64,000 nt of DNA, taken from Flammula alnicola. Its lineage: Eukaryota > Basidiomycota > Agaricomycetes > Agaricales > Strophariaceae. Shown piece after piece: positions 11,953 to 23,910 of this stretch (the first letter of the stretch is position 1; each line of letters begins with the position of its first letter). The notes beneath the pieces were generated by a model. It did no database searches. It saw only the letters and a program-made list of their open reading frames with translations, and was not told the origin of the DNA. The translations under genes and the position numbers were made by a program. Location of the stretch: the NCBI GenBank assembly GCA_015499995.1, contig JADNRV010000102.1, positions 1 through 64,000 of the forward strand. The letters run 5' to 3'.

Positions 11953-12853
11953 TACTATAGGTGGTCGTTCTGCAAGCTTTGTTTCTTGCTCGTGGTGGTT
12001 TCAATTTGTGTTCTCTGCAAGTTTCATGATTTCTTTCCTAATACTAATTTGATGGTGGTACAAGGTCATGTGATATTCGTCAAATATGAAAGTCGTCTTT
12101 ACTAAGACATATTTTGGCTTACCCTTCGATCAGTTGGGTAATTATCTGCCCGGCAAGCTCCGGGCAGATAACTTTTTGATGAACATCGTGAATTATGGCG
12201 TCAAATCCGCCGTTGAAGCTCTGAAATTTCAGTTATAGACAAAATGTGACTTTTTCAAAGGTTCTGTCTCTTTAGAGTTGAAACATTTGAAATGCAGGGC
12301 TCGCATTTAGCAAATTATGCATCTGCCACCACAAAAGTTATCTGCCAGGCAGATAACTCACGTGACATTTTCCCGCGCATCTGAGACAGCGGTCCTCCTC
12401 GATGGGTTCTTGGGCACTCGATACAGGCTCAACAAAATTACGGAAACAGCGGAAAATTTTCAGAGCACTTTATATTCTTGAATAATGTGTCTGTGCAAAA
12501 TTTCAAGCAAATTAAAGTTATATTGAGCTCAACATTCAAAAATTAGTACCTGGAACTTGCAAAAAATGTCTCCAACTGCGCGCATCCTTGCGCGCGAGGG
12601 ATTTTCTGACATTTTCCGACCAGCAGAAATAAAATTTGGGGCTAAAATAAGCCAGCAAAAATCTCCCAAGGAACTGAAGGTGTTCAGTGAATTCTTGGTG
12701 AATTCTCTCTCTTTTTCTCTTTTTGAATTCTTTTTCTTACTTTAAACACGGTCAAACACCCAACCTATTCCAGGGAAAACCTATATTTTCATGTCGCCCA
12801 ACTTGCTCGTTTACGACCCCAAGATACACGCGAAACCACAGTTAATCTTCAAA
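11953..12853. other. Intergenic region with palindromes
   Basis: Non-coding spacer between the perilipin-like locus (minus) and the F-box/LRR gene (plus), so a divergent promoter region. It contains the TTATCTGCC palindromes listed separately. Confidence 0.5.
12142..12357. repeat. Pair of TTATCTGCC palindromes
   Basis: At 12,142-12,171 TTATCTGCCCGG is followed by a 6-nt loop and its exact complement CCGGGCAGATAA. At 12,337-12,357 a second perfect palindrome is built on GTTATCTGCC and GGCAGATAAC around one base. The same 9-mer in both, 166 bp apart, suggests the two ends of a small foldback-type element or a dimeric protein-binding site. Confidence 0.5.
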
Positions 12854-14206
12854 ATGTCTCTATTTACTATCTCTTTACCACAGGAAATCTACGAGCTCTT
12901 CATTGATGCTCTGGGAAACTCGGCCAAGGACGACAAACAAAGCGGACGCGCCCTTTTCCAGTGCTCGCGTGTCTGTCGTGCATTTTGGCTTCGCTCTCGT
13001 CGACACATCTTCTCTGATATCCGAATATATCGACGCCTAGGCGTACACTCGGTATCCGTCGCCGAGCGGCTGTTCAGTCTGCTTGCTTTGCTTGATCTGA
13101 ATCCAAGCGAATTTAGCGAAACCCCCGCACCACCCGTAATATCACTGATCCAGTCATTCTCTATACGTGCCACTGTCGAGACCTTCAACCAACTTGTATT
13201 CGCCAGAATATTGGAACGATTCATCGAGGCACGGGTGTTGCACACCCTGAATTTGCAATCACGGCACGATGTAATATGGTCAGACATCAATGAAGACACT
13301 CGAAAATTGCTACAAAACCTCTGTCAGTCATCCCATCTCAAAACAATTTCTCTCGACGAATTTGTCGACCTCATCCCTGATATCTTCGATGGCGCAACGA
13401 TTAAACACCTCATTCTTCATAGTGTGCCGATTGAAGACGCTACGCCGTTGGCTGCATTGCGATTACCCCCTCAATTGGAGGCACTCGACATTGATAACTC
13501 TTTCCCCATCCTCCAAGCACGTCCCTCGGTGTCTCAGCCTGCGGGGGCTTTGCCCTTTTCCCATCTCAAGAAATTAGTGACGACCATCTACGAGCCGCGA
13601 GATTTGGATACCGCATGCGCCCTAGCCCAGAGATCATCTCCCGTCCTTCAAACCTTGCATCTGTCATTTATCTGTACGTCTATTACCCATCTCTAAAGAC
13701 TCTTCATTTAAACATACCTCGTAGTCAACGTGCACATTCCCTCTCCACCATTCGACATTACCCAGTTCCCGGACCTGCGCCACCTCAAGCTCGGTTTCAC
13801 GCGCGAGCCCACCCGTCAGGGACATGGTACTGCACCACTCAAACTGCTTTGCCACTTCCTGTCGGCCTCAACGCCTCTCAGTGCCCTCGAAACGATAACG
13901 ATCGAGATAACTGAGACACAAGAAATCCAACAGCGAATATATTCGTTTGACAAGGACCACTGGCGCGCGCTGGACAAAGCCATCAGCAAGCCGAACTTGG
14001 CGTGTGTGCGACAAGTGAACATCATCGCGCGGTTCAGGATTGTCGGCTTGTACCGTGGGTCTGCGTTCGTCGAGTCGGCTTTTGTCAAGGAGGTGAGGGA
14101 GTTGATAGAGCCGCTTTTCCCAAGACTTTTGATGAATGAGGCGATCGACTTCGAGATTGACATTGTTCTGGACTTCGTGGGTCATGGGTTTCTGCCTATA
14201 TTTTAA
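12854..14206 (+). CDS. F-box/LRR-like protein
   Basis: Two exons, 12,854-13,673 and 13,725-14,206, across a 51-bp intron give 433 aa. The N-terminus SLPQEIYELFIDALG followed by FQCSRVCRAFWLRSRRHIFSDI is the usual basidiomycete F-box layout. Leucine-rich stretches follow (HLKTISLDEF, IKHLILHSVP, PPQLEALDI, SPVLQTLHLSFI, FPDLRHLKLGF), consistent with a solenoid of irregular LRRs. I chose the ATG at 12,854 because an upstream in-frame Met at 12,791 adds only non-conserved residues, and the AAAATG context is better. It probably acts as a substrate adaptor in an SCF ubiquitin ligase; the substrate is unknown. It lies between the two copies of the unrelated F-box/WD-like gene. Confidence 0.82.
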
Positions 14207-14261
14207 TTTTCCTTTGAAGGACGGCATCGTCACATCTTCGAGTACAAAACGGCAAGGCACA

Positions 14262-16620
14262 TAGTGAGGTTCTTTTTAATCGTTCATCCTTATTTTTCTG
14301 ACGCAGGAGTCGTAAATCAGTCCTTAATGTCGTTGGCGGGCAGTTCTTGTGCTTGGGCCTCATGGATCGAAAAGCTGCCACGAAACGACCCAACGATTGA
14401 GGTCTCAGAGACCTAATACTTGGATCACACCAATAGTTGCTTTTCAGGCGTCCTGCAACGTATTTCTTTCTCCCGTACGGCGCAACCCTTGCCTTCTCCA
14501 TTAAATATCTAATCGATATCTTGGCGCATCCTTTATCAAATTTCGCGTTTATTTGCTCCACAACCCATTGTTCAATATCGAATTCTGCAGTCTGCAGTCA
14601 CGGGGTGGATGGGGACGGCAACCCCCTCTAGACTGTATGTTGGGGGCAACGAGACCTGGATTACGATGAGGCGCGAAATAGGATACTATGCCTGCAGCTA
14701 AGTTGATCAATACGCTGAGGATGACGGAATACGGATGCGTAGTAAATTTGTTGTCGAATATACCCTCTCTAGACCTTTCTGGTGTCTAACAGCAAATAGT
14801 CTATCACCCGAATCTCCCCATCAAAACTCATCGTACAGACCCTCCCCGTTGCTGGAGCAATCTCCATTTCAGCTGGTTGGCACTCCCCTATTTTGAGCAT
14901 GCATGAGGTTGGCGATGATGACCTCGACTCTCTTGCTTCGGGTATAGGAAGCATGAAAAGCCAGACAAAACCGGGCACAGAGCATGCAAGGATGACGTTG
15001 TTACCGCAGAAATGGGGGTTGTAGCGCACCAGGTCATCCTGAACTTCTGATGTGTGCGTAAACGACCCTCGGGTGAGAACGACAGGCATAGACTTGGGAA
15101 GAGCTGGATTGTGAGGTGGGGGAGAGTCTTCCATCTTGTAAAGCGCGACATCGAAGGAGACGTGAGGGGTGTCGAAGAAACCAAGGGCGACAAGTAATCG
15201 GCGATAAGGAGAATCGGAACTCCATGCAAGATCATGAGGCGGCAGCTCGGTACTGGATGTTTTTACAAAAGGCAACAGAAATTCCAATATAGGAAGTTTT
15301 TCTTCTGCGGTTGCATCGTCCGCGTCATCGACGGCAGGGGGCTGAAGGGGCGGTATTTCCCAAATTGACAGGGATTTAGCATGACCCAAGATGGCATATT
15401 TATCGTATATTTGAACCTGATTCATTGTTGAATTGTCAGGACAATAGAAATGAGCGATGAAAGAGTATTTTACCTCAGCTGGTGTTCCAAAATAAGGTCG
15501 AAATATGGATGTCAAATGACGCATGAAATCCCAGACTATGACAAGCGGAGGACGCGGTGAAATCGTGAATATCGTACAGATTATTCGATCACCACAAATA
15601 GAGAGGCACGTAACGTGCTCAGGAACTTTGATTACCCCTATCTGTCTGAAGGCAGGCGAGGGAGACACCGGGAATATCTCATGGACTTTGATTTTGTAAG
15701 GATCGGCGTGCATTCTGTTGATAAGATGATAGATCTATAAGTAAAAATCGATAAATGAAGGTGCACAAGTACACACTGATTCTCCGCATCAAATTTAGAC
15801 ACTATTCGGATACCCAGACCATCCTGGGTTGGCGCTGTTGCACAGACGAAGCAGTGGGATTCTAGCACCGTGGTGGCAACCAGAACGGGCAATAGTGGGA
15901 TACCTGGTTGGCCAAGGTCCCAAAGTTTAACATAGGACCCCACGCTGTAGGCATCAGACGTAGTGAGGAGGAAACGGCCTCCTGGAACAAGCATGGTGGC
16001 TGCAAAGTCCCGGCCATCTTCTCTTTGTGCCTGCTCGATACGCTCGGCGTTCGTCAGCGAGTTTACGAGGATGCGATGCGCACGCGGTCGAAGTGGCACC
16101 CCATTTGACGTCTTTACCATGAAAGAAAATTTCCATGGGAATAGAGCCGCTTGTTCTAGTTGGCTATCGGTCATGGAATCCAGGTGATATGTGGGTTTGA
16201 AGAGGCCGTGTTCTTTCATGACGCGATTGAGCGCGTCCAGCCAGACGATACGACGATGGCTCGCGGAGTACAGTGTTTTGCATGTCTTGAGGTATTCAGA
16301 AACGGAATGCCATTAAGATCCAACTTGGACAGACCTTTCTGACGGTGATTATTTCTGGAGGTTGCAAGAAGCGCATGACATTAATGAAGATGTCCGAATT
16401 GAGAGGAGAGAATTGAAGTTCATGGGGGGTAGTAGTTCCAGCGTTGGTCGCTGAGTGGCCTGTGTCGCGTTGAAGATTCATCACGTCTATGTCCCGAGAT
16501 GAAACTAGCTGAAGTTCGGGGTCGAGGTAACGTTTGGGTAATGGTCGTTTTGAAGACAAAAACCGCGGTGTGATGAAACATTAATTATGGAAAGATCTAA
16601 TCTAATCTAATCTTATCATG
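14262..16620 (-). repeat. Direct segmental duplication, copy 2
   Basis: Partner of 7,496-9,775. It contains an extra segment near 14,355-14,450 that includes the palindrome AGGTCTCAGAGACCT at about 14,400. Confidence 0.85.
14769..16559 (-). CDS. F-box protein with WD/beta-propeller-like C-terminal part (copy 2)
   Basis: Exons complement 16,335-16,559, 15,777-16,285 and 14,769-15,714 (introns 49 and 62 bp) encode 559 aa. Exons 2 and 3 have exactly the same lengths as in copy 1 (509 and 946 nt), so no indel shifts the frame. The F-box SDIFINVMRFLQPPEIITVRK is unchanged. Differences are scattered substitutions (for example HAKSLSIWEI for CRDKSLSIWEI) plus a longer, different N-terminus with MSSKRPLPKRY. 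Both copies appear functional, so this is a recent paralogue pair. Role as for copy 1: an inferred SCF substrate receptor with unknown target. Confidence 0.78.
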
Positions 16621-16908
16621 GTAGCTAACACAATAATAACTCCAACGCCAAGTCGTCGATCCCTCTCAGACCGACGTAGACCTGGGAAAAAATCAATGAA
16701 CTCCTTCAGCTGGTAAACTATAATCTACCACTCGAATCAGACGGTGGGCCGCTTACCCAATTTAGTATTTGGCTGGGCCATTGTTTCTACTGCACAAGTC
16801 CGTTGTACATAAATATTTCATTCACTACCTACCGTTATATATCGATTTAGGATAGGACTTTTAGGTTTCAATTCTTGTACTTTCGTAGTCCTAAGTTACA
16901 CAAGTGCG
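16621..16908. other. Spacer
   Basis: Short AT-rich spacer between two minus-strand genes; nothing recognised. Confidence 0.4.
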
Positions 16909-16914
16909 ACCGCT

Positions 16915-18591
16915 TCATAATTTTCGCTCCGCCTTTTTCTTTTTAAAACCTAAAGCCCCAAAAACTTGAAATTTCTTGGTTTTGTTCTTCTCGACAGTGT
17001 GCATGCTCTGACTGCCCGAATCATTGGTAAGAATCGATGTTATAGATGGTCCGGGTACATGGCTCTCCTGACTTGAGGTCATCGAGCTCGTAGAGGATCC
17101 CTGTACAAATTCTGAAGCCCGGTCCAAAGATAAGCGGAGAGTAGACTGAGGGGACGGATATGGGTTGAGTGGCTGTCCAGCAAGAGTATATGAAACGGGG
17201 GATAAACTTGGATTAATCGCAATGGATGTGGCAGCAGACTTGGGTCCAGGGTTACTGTCAGACTGGACATGCAGAGCCGAGGAACGTTGAGAAGAAACTT
17301 GGAGGGAAAGACCACCCAGCTGGGCAGTTACAGATCGAACTTTGGTGTTCGATATGTCCGCCGCACTATCAGTGTGTTCTCTGACAGGACTTGGAGGTGT
17401 AGACCGACCATGGCTTTGGGTGGGGCTGACAATGTGAATGGTAGGGTTGGATTCTTCCTCTTGCATTGGAACATCGTACTCGTGACCATGATATTCTTGG
17501 AAATGGGGAGATGGAGAGGGTGGACGGAAGGGCGGACTACCTTGAAAAACGAAAAAAAGCCATTTAAGCAATGGAATAATAGAATGCGCAATGACCAGCC
17601 TGCGCTCTTGCTCTCACCTCGTGCTCTCGCTGTTCCTCTGGAGCGTTGTGGAGGATTGAGACTTGGACGTGTTCTGTTTGATCCTGAATCGAGAAAAGGT
17701 CAGCTCATATCAAGACTTCATCAGCGTAATTATCACTACCGCCATGGTGTTGAGAACCTGGAGGACCACCTCCGTGGTCTGCATATCTCTGTGCAGGGTC
17801 CGGTGCATGGTCTAGGATAGCACGTAGTTAAAACCAATATTCGATATCCGTCAAATAAAAAGTGATATACGTCTTTCTTGGTCAAATACGCCGAGGTGAT
17901 TCGCACGGTGAGCAGCCCTGTTCCCCCCTGCCATAGGATTAGACAACTAGACACCCAGAGATAAGATTGACATACTAGGCTGAGGACCATACGAATATCC
18001 ATCATACGCGCCTCGACCGCGTGGCGCCCCCATCCCCATCCTAGGTCCATGTGGAACCGGTTCAGGAGCTCGCTGAGGAGGTCGAGGTCGAGAGGGCTGC
18101 CTTAGGCCATGCACATCCCCGCCAACTGACAAAAAATCGCCATCCTCGATGCGGAAGTTTGATGCACGCTTAAAAAACGAAGTGCGATGTTGTCCGATGG
18201 GGGGTCTCTGCGGGTGAGAGGCATAGGCGGAGGGATGACTATGGGCAGAGTATGTGTATCCGTCGTGATAAACGGATCCCGCGACAGATGAGAAGGTTCC
18301 GCCCGCAATAACGAACCCATTGGCCTCGTTGAAATACTCGGCTTGGTCATGCTGGTAATGGCTTTCGTCATCATGGTTTTGGTCATCAAATCCCTGTTCA
18401 TGATCATAATCGTAGTCGTAGCTGTGTTCCTCGGGGTAGTGGTCGCCTTCATACGTGTTATACTGCCGAGTATATCCACTGGCATCCTCCCTTTCATGTT
18501 CTTCATAGTTTTCATAGCCGTGATTCTCCTCGTGAGGATAGTCTCCATTTTCCTGGTGGTTGTACGGGTATCGTTCACTGTGCATAGGCAT
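16915..18591 (-). CDS. Disordered Tyr/His-rich protein with two short amyloid-like motifs
   Basis: Four exons (complement 17,976-18,591, 17,740-17,811, 17,618-17,683, 16,915-17,540; introns 164, 56 and 77 bp) close in frame to 459 aa. The N-terminal ~95 residues are Tyr/Asp/Glu/His-rich. Two related motifs follow: ANGFVIAGGTFSSVAGSV and, about 45 residues on, ASNFRIEDGDFLSVGGDV. Both fit A-x-x-F-x-I-x-x-G-x-F-x-S-V-x-G-x-V. The rest is Pro/Ser-rich and ends in a basic tail (KKKKAERKL). Paired short repeats of this beta-prone type recall HET-s-like prion-forming domains and motifs that precede NACHT proteins in agarics. No NACHT or kinase domain is present, so this is inference. An upstream in-frame Met at 18,666 would add a hydrophobic 25-residue stretch. 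Exons 2-4 recur as a pseudogene at 27.8 kb. Confidence 0.72.
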
Positions 18592-18678
18592 GACTTCAGG
18601 TTTGAGGGCGAGGGGAAACAGACGCGGTGGGAGGAAGAAGAGGAGGAAAAGGGATGGCAAATACAACGGACTATAACA

Positions 18679-18729
18679 AGCGCCCGGAATAAATTTCCTT
18701 GACCGTCAAGAAATTTTATTCCGGGCGCT
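18679..18729. repeat. Perfect-stem inverted repeat
   Basis: AGCGCCCGGAATAAA(A)TTTC pairs with GAAATTTTATTCCGGGCGCT around a short CTTGACCGTCAA loop, 90 bp upstream of the preceding gene's start. It could be a hairpin MITE remnant or a cruciform regulatory site. Confidence 0.55.
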
Positions 18730-19093
18730 CACTTTGCATCGCTTTTGAGCCAAGTATGCCCCAAGGGAGAACAAGGTCATGACAGCGTGGTGAGAATTTT
18801 CCATTGAGATTTAATAGAACCATTGACGAGAATAGGATGGTGGGAGACAAGTATAATTAACAATTGAATAACACTGGATTGCGATGTCAAGTTGAGGCTG
18901 TACTACAGGCGACAGGAGTGGGACGCAATCTTTATCAAAGGGAGGATGGCCCTCCTGGTCGATGAGAAAACTATGGGCCATCAATCACAGAAAACGATCC
19001 ACCGCTGATGCCGGCATCCCTAGTTCTTGCAAGAAAGTGGGCTTTGGACGGCTTGCCTGATGATGTTGCAGTCCGGTTCTGATTGTTGGTGAT
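18730..19093. other. Spacer
   Basis: No gene seen. Confidence 0.4.
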
Positions 19094-20150
19094 CTAAACG
19101 GAGGACGTTCGCATCAATGGCGAGTTGCATTGGATGGATTCATGTACATGGACGAGGGTGTAGGCGGAAGGAGAGTTATGAGGGTTTAGATGATGAAGCT
19201 CGACCGTTGCAGCATCCTTGAGAGGCGGAGAAGGTCCTGCCGGTGCCACTGACGTTGTGAGCTCCGTTAAACAAAGAAACGGCGTTCGAGGAATTGAGGT
19301 TGCCATTCAGCAATAGGTAGTGCATGAGATCCAGCGCATTGTTTTCACTAGCGTTATAACCTTCGTCGCCTTGGTGGGGACACGATTCCACGTCGTAATC
19401 TTAAATCCTCCATATCGTCAATGTAGTCTTCGTATCGATTCTCACCAGCCGTAATCGAATTCCTCGTCCTCATTAAAGAACTCCTCTCCTTGATAGCAGT
19501 AATCGTTGAGCATGACGTAGATGTTCATGTTCATGTTGTTCGACGAACGGCGATGGCGGTGGTGCATATGAAATCTTGCCGGGAAAGGGGACGATCGGTG
19601 ATTTCTGGTCGTTCTCGAAGAATGCCCAAAGAAATGTGATGGAACTGCATAGTTTCAGGAGAGATATTTCGCAGAGGATTGCCTTCGCAGCTGATGAACA
19701 GACGGTCGTCGGCCACCTTGGAGAATGCAGATAGGGAGGAGTTAGGACTCAAGAGACGGTTTGGAAAAACGCTTGAATGCCAGATATGTTTCTTTTAAAG
19801 GGTTCTGGCAACCGGCCAGTTGCCGAAATTCCGGTGAGCGATAGGTGGCTGCTTCCATGACCATATTGACCATATGAACTCGCCTATTTCGTCGCTCCTC
19901 TTCAGCTCCTCTACATGTCGCTCTGTGATGACACCCTGCTTTGATTTCCAACCTTCAAGAAAGGCTCTGCACTTTGGCCTTCCGGATAACGAGGAGAGGC
20001 AGAGATAGAGGAGTGGGCGAGAGCGATCAGGCTCAGGGAAGTGTGGATGATAGTGGAGGGCGTTCTTGGGAGGTCTTGAGAGGTTTTGGTGCTTACTCCG
20101 ACGAAGTTTGTTGTTGGTCTGCGGAGGCAACGATAGATGGGCGCCATGGC
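19094..20150 (-). pseudogene. Unassigned decayed coding remnant
   Basis: Reading the minus strand from 20,150 down, coding-like pieces occur in order but in shifting frames: LEGWKSKQGVITERHVEEL near 19,960, FFNEDEEFDYGW near 19,465, then GDEGYNASENNALDLMHYL and FNGAHNVSGTGRTFSAS near 19,270. The last piece resembles the G-x-F-x-S-V motif class of the neighbouring 18-kb gene. No single spliced frame holds. I do not recognise the family. Confidence 0.3.
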
Positions 20151-20431
20151 TAATGTTGCTTAAGGATCATCCACATTGGTGTTGGTGCTACTAGGGACAC
20201 GCGTGATGGTCGCAGGTGAGGCAAAAGTGGCATCTGCAGGCTGGAACCGAGAGGAGGGAGACGAGGCGGACGTTGACGGGCCAGAGGTAGGCGAAGCCCT
20301 GGTTGATATCATACGTTGCAACCGAAGAACTGAGATAGTGGCGGCGACATTGCAAAAGAGAGACGCTGGGAAAGCTGCGTCCCAGCAGCAGGGATACTGA
20401 GCAAAAGATCCCTGCTGGTGCAACCCTCAAA

Positions 20432-21020
20432 CTAAGAGGAATAGAACTCCAACGTTAACTCCGAAACCTGCCGACAGAACTGGTGAACCCGCTGTTGCTC
20501 ATCCCGACTGCCACATGATCGAACGGCGACGATAATGTAGCTACAGCTGGTGTGATGACTGCTACGTGTTAAGCAGCACTTCATCTCTTCACAGGTGATG
20601 AGGATAGTTGCGGCACTAGCGAGCACGGAGGGTACTGACTTTTCGAGGGCTTCAGTGCCGGGCCATTGGCGATGAGATGCGGTGGGGATAAGGGTCCGGT
20701 ATGAGAGATTCGATGTCTGGTTTGAAGATGGCGAAGGAGAATGGGCTGCCTGTTCCAGTAAAGGAAGCGACGTCGATTGCAAAGGATAGGTGACTTTCGT
20801 AATAAAGCGCTTATGCATCACAGCGTGTAGGGCATTGAGCCAGACTGTTCGATGTTTCCTGACAGACTGAAAATTTTCGACGTCTTGAACAAAAATAGTT
20901 AGCATCGCGACAAAGAACAATCGAATCTTTACAAAACTCACCTTTCGAAGAGAGAATATCGCATGGCCTCAGATAACGTATGAGGTTGATCAACACGTCT
21001 AGCGTTGGCGGGAGCTCCAC
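20432..21020 (-). pseudogene. F-box/WD-like gene remnant
   Basis: LDVLINLIRYLRPCDILSS matches the F-box of the 7.9- and 14.8-kb genes. After a plausible intron, HRTVWLNALHAVMHKRF matches their IVWLDALNRVMEEHGLF, and LLEQAAHSP matches QLEQAALFP. Beyond that the frame breaks down (Ser-rich, stops). The nucleotide string TGATCAACCTCATA...TTATCTGAGGCCATGCGATAT is shared with the remnant at 56.8 kb, so the two remnants are closer to each other than to the intact genes. Confidence 0.65.
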
Positions 21021-21894
21021 GGCAGGATTTTGACGTTTGTCGATCAGACTTCTTCAGTTGCCGGTTCTGAGTTTGAATTTTGCTGGCTGTCCTCTGCCCA
21101 TTTGTGCGGTATTGTCCAAGTATTGTCCCTTCTACAACCACATTCTGTCTGCATTTCCTGCACATTTGTGTTCGATTCTTCGTATTTTATTGTTCTTTAC
21201 AATCTAGATATATATATGTTGAATCATAAGTCAATAAGAAGCTCTTTTCCCCTCATTTTGTCTTCTTCCTGTTCCTTTTCATAGGTCCAATGCATTTAAG
21301 TAGTATGTATGTTGTTCTCACCATTGCACATTGACTTTCAGGCCGCATTTCACTCGAGCCATTTATTTCATGGTTTTACATATTTCTAGGATTTTTTCGC
21401 ACTGTCCCACACCCTCAGAAGTCACTCAATATGTTCTTGCATTGTTGACCGTCAACAGATTTCATTTGTTGGACACCTAATCTTCGCACTTTCAGAATTA
21501 ATTAATTTCCTAATGATGCCTGTTCTAGCACACAAAAATAAAAGTGGAAAGCATTTGGGAAGCTTTTCATAATTTTTGCCTTCATTTTATTGCTAGTTGC
21601 AATCTGGATGACTTATCTTCACAAAATAAGCTGCCGTAGGGGATCTCGAGACTGAAGAGTGAAAATATGATGGTAAACTTACATAAAGGCCATAGATTTA
21701 CCTGAAAAACTTGACATTTCACGCCTTTCTTCGTGAAGTAAAGTGCCTTGAGGTGCAACTTATGAGCTGCCGGGCCTGCCGGAGACGGAGTTTGATTCTG
21801 TTCCATGCGCGGGAAGTCAGAAGACGAAGGTGAAAAGGAATTCCTGCCGTGGAGCTCTCGCCAACCTTACACGTCTAAGGCTGTTTATGCACAA
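21021..21894. other. No supported gene
   Basis: AT-rich. A 21,582-21,806 minus-strand ORF could be spliced to about 45 aa but has no homology signal. Confidence 0.35.
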
Positions 21895-22390
21895 CCATTA
21901 CGAAACCATCACGGCACTTTTTGCCATTTGATTTTTCAAGCAGCAACGACCAAATGCTATGCAAACCAAGCTGTCATGGCCTTGAAACCCAAGAAGATAC
22001 AGGGGAAAGTAACATTTACATAAAAAGAATCGCTGCGCTCTCTTCCCTTACCCTCGAACAAGGCGAAAAGTTCAGCGCAATAGCGTTGAATCTGGCTTTG
22101 ATTTCAACATGGTCTTTCTGGATCGTTTCATATTACCGCCAGATAGGAATGTCCCATTTTCACCCTACCGTCCATCGATATTTCTCCTCTGTGTCTTGCT
22201 ATTTTGGAGCGGGATCGCCGTCATATCAGAGGTCGTTATCGCGCCGCTGGCTATCCTCTGCTCTCTTACGACATACGGCCCAACCATGCATTTCACTATG
22301 CAATCGATTGTCCGAACAATCCGTGGATCGCACACTGCTGAATCTGACGTGAAGAAGACTTCCTCGCGGGCGGTGACGTTGGCCTGCGTA
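21895..22390 (+). pseudogene. Fragment D: promoter and first ~92 codons of the triplicated membrane protein
   Basis: About 210 bp of upstream sequence (CACGGCACTTTTTGCCATTT ... GAATCGCTGCGCTCTCTTCC) and the coding start at 22,109 match genes A-C. The encoded segment includes SPYRPSIFLLCVLLFW and TYGPTMHFTMQSIVRTIRGS. Homology stops abruptly at 22,390 inside module 1, after VTLACV. About 50 bp of unrelated sequence follows, then repeat R1c. This is a 5'-only duplicate that cannot make the full protein. Confidence 0.85.
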
Positions 22391-22443
22391 CTAGTTAATG
22401 AATTTACCAGCGTCAACAAAGGCTTGTGTTGCGTTGAAGTGAT

Positions 22444-23465
22444 GATGAGTCAAGCGCAGCTGAGAACTTAGAAGGCCTAGATGACACGCAGACCGCTCCG
22501 GAACACACACTTGCCCGGTGCCCTTGGGGAAACAATACCCCCAAATAAGGCGCCGCTAATCACTCAGCCGTGCTGACCCATCCGTGCCACAAACGCACAC
22601 ACGTTCTCCCAGCTCGCCGCCTGACGCACATGAACTGCGCGTTTCCGTTGGGGTGTCGTGTCAGCACCCATGCTTTGCGCTATTCAGTTCTTCCACCTTT
22701 CTCGCGTCATTCTTTTCGCCTTGTTCCCCCATCCCTCCACAGTTAGTGTGAAGTGTCTGCAGATTCAGTACGCACGCACGCTCGGGTCCGACCTCACCGC
22801 CACCCACCAGCACCTTGAACCCATCTCCTACCCCATGACTAATGCGCTCTCCATACACCCTCGTTTCGCGACGCATTGAGCGCTGAGCACCGAGAACCCA
22901 ACCTCCCAACCTACCCTTACCGCCACCATATCAAACAGCTCGCGCGAACCTCTCTAGTCGGAGTCGAAAACCCGAGTTGCGAGTCCAGGTAACTTGTAGT
23001 ACTTAAGCTTAAGTACCCCCCTTGGAAGGCAGGTACGGCAGAAAATTCTATGGGCCGCGGATTTCCATCACTTGTCTCCTGTATCGTAAGCTGCCTTGTT
23101 GATGAGAGATGGTATCGCTCCGAGGAGGTGGCACTGAGGGTGCTCGACGCCGCCTCCCTCCCGACGTGCATCCACAATATCGTGGTCCCTGCTCCGACGT
23201 CCCATTCTACCTGGTCCCATGCTCTTTGTCCGTCCTCTCCGCAGAGCTGTTGTGATATGGTATCTCCTCGGCGCGGTCCTTGTTCCACGCAATGTGCTCC
23301 TCGCTCTGAGACGTATTGGAATCAGCTGATGCTCTTCATTCGTTCCTCGATGTCGTGTGAGCGCCCACACGCTTGCATTGCATTGCACTAATCTGCGTCT
23401 GCAATTCAATCCAATCCATCCATTCATCCCATACGGTACTTATTACAAGTAACGGAATGTCGGAA
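22444..23465 (+). repeat. Dispersed repeat R1, copy c
   Basis: Starts with the same GATGAGTCAAGCGCAGCTGAG as copy a and ends near ACAAGTAACGGAATGTCGG, lacking the 3' GGAGCACCGTGAAC part. It directly follows the breakpoint of fragment D, so it may have mediated the truncation. Confidence 0.75.
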
Positions 23466-23910
23466 AAATGCCAATTAACATACCAGTGCTTGCGACAGCT
23501 GACGGTCTTATCGGAGCTGACCAGTCTCTGCGGACAGACGTATTAGCACATTGTCAGGTCATGTAGCTTTATGCTAAGCGCTGGTATGTATGGTGAGTCC
23601 TGATAATATCTGATAATTGCCGAATCGCTGATCAATGGTTAGACCGCTGATGGTCCATATCAGGTGTTAGGCGTAGACATAGAACTGCAAATACAGTAAG
23701 GTAGGTACAATCTGCATCAGTTCTATCAGATCATATAAGGTCACCTGGTCAGCATTTTCTAGTCAGCGCCTATAATTTATCATCTACCTATAAGTCGGTG
23801 CAGGGGTTCTCGGAGCATCCTTCGGTGATCCTTGAAGCTTGATTGGGCACTTCTTCCACATTACGAGCAACGCCGCCCAACCTGAAGTGATTTAGCGGGC
23901 GAGTGGAGTT
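23466..23910. other. Spacer
   Basis: No gene seen; precedes the promoter at 23.9 kb. Confidence 0.4.

Noticed and set aside
21582..21806. Possible small spliced gene on the minus strand
   Set aside because: A 60-bp intron could give about 45 aa, but nothing supports coding beyond an ATG and an AATAAA.
22444..23465. R1 as a solo LTR
   Set aside because: No TG...CA ends with a target duplication, and the three copies differ in where they start and stop.
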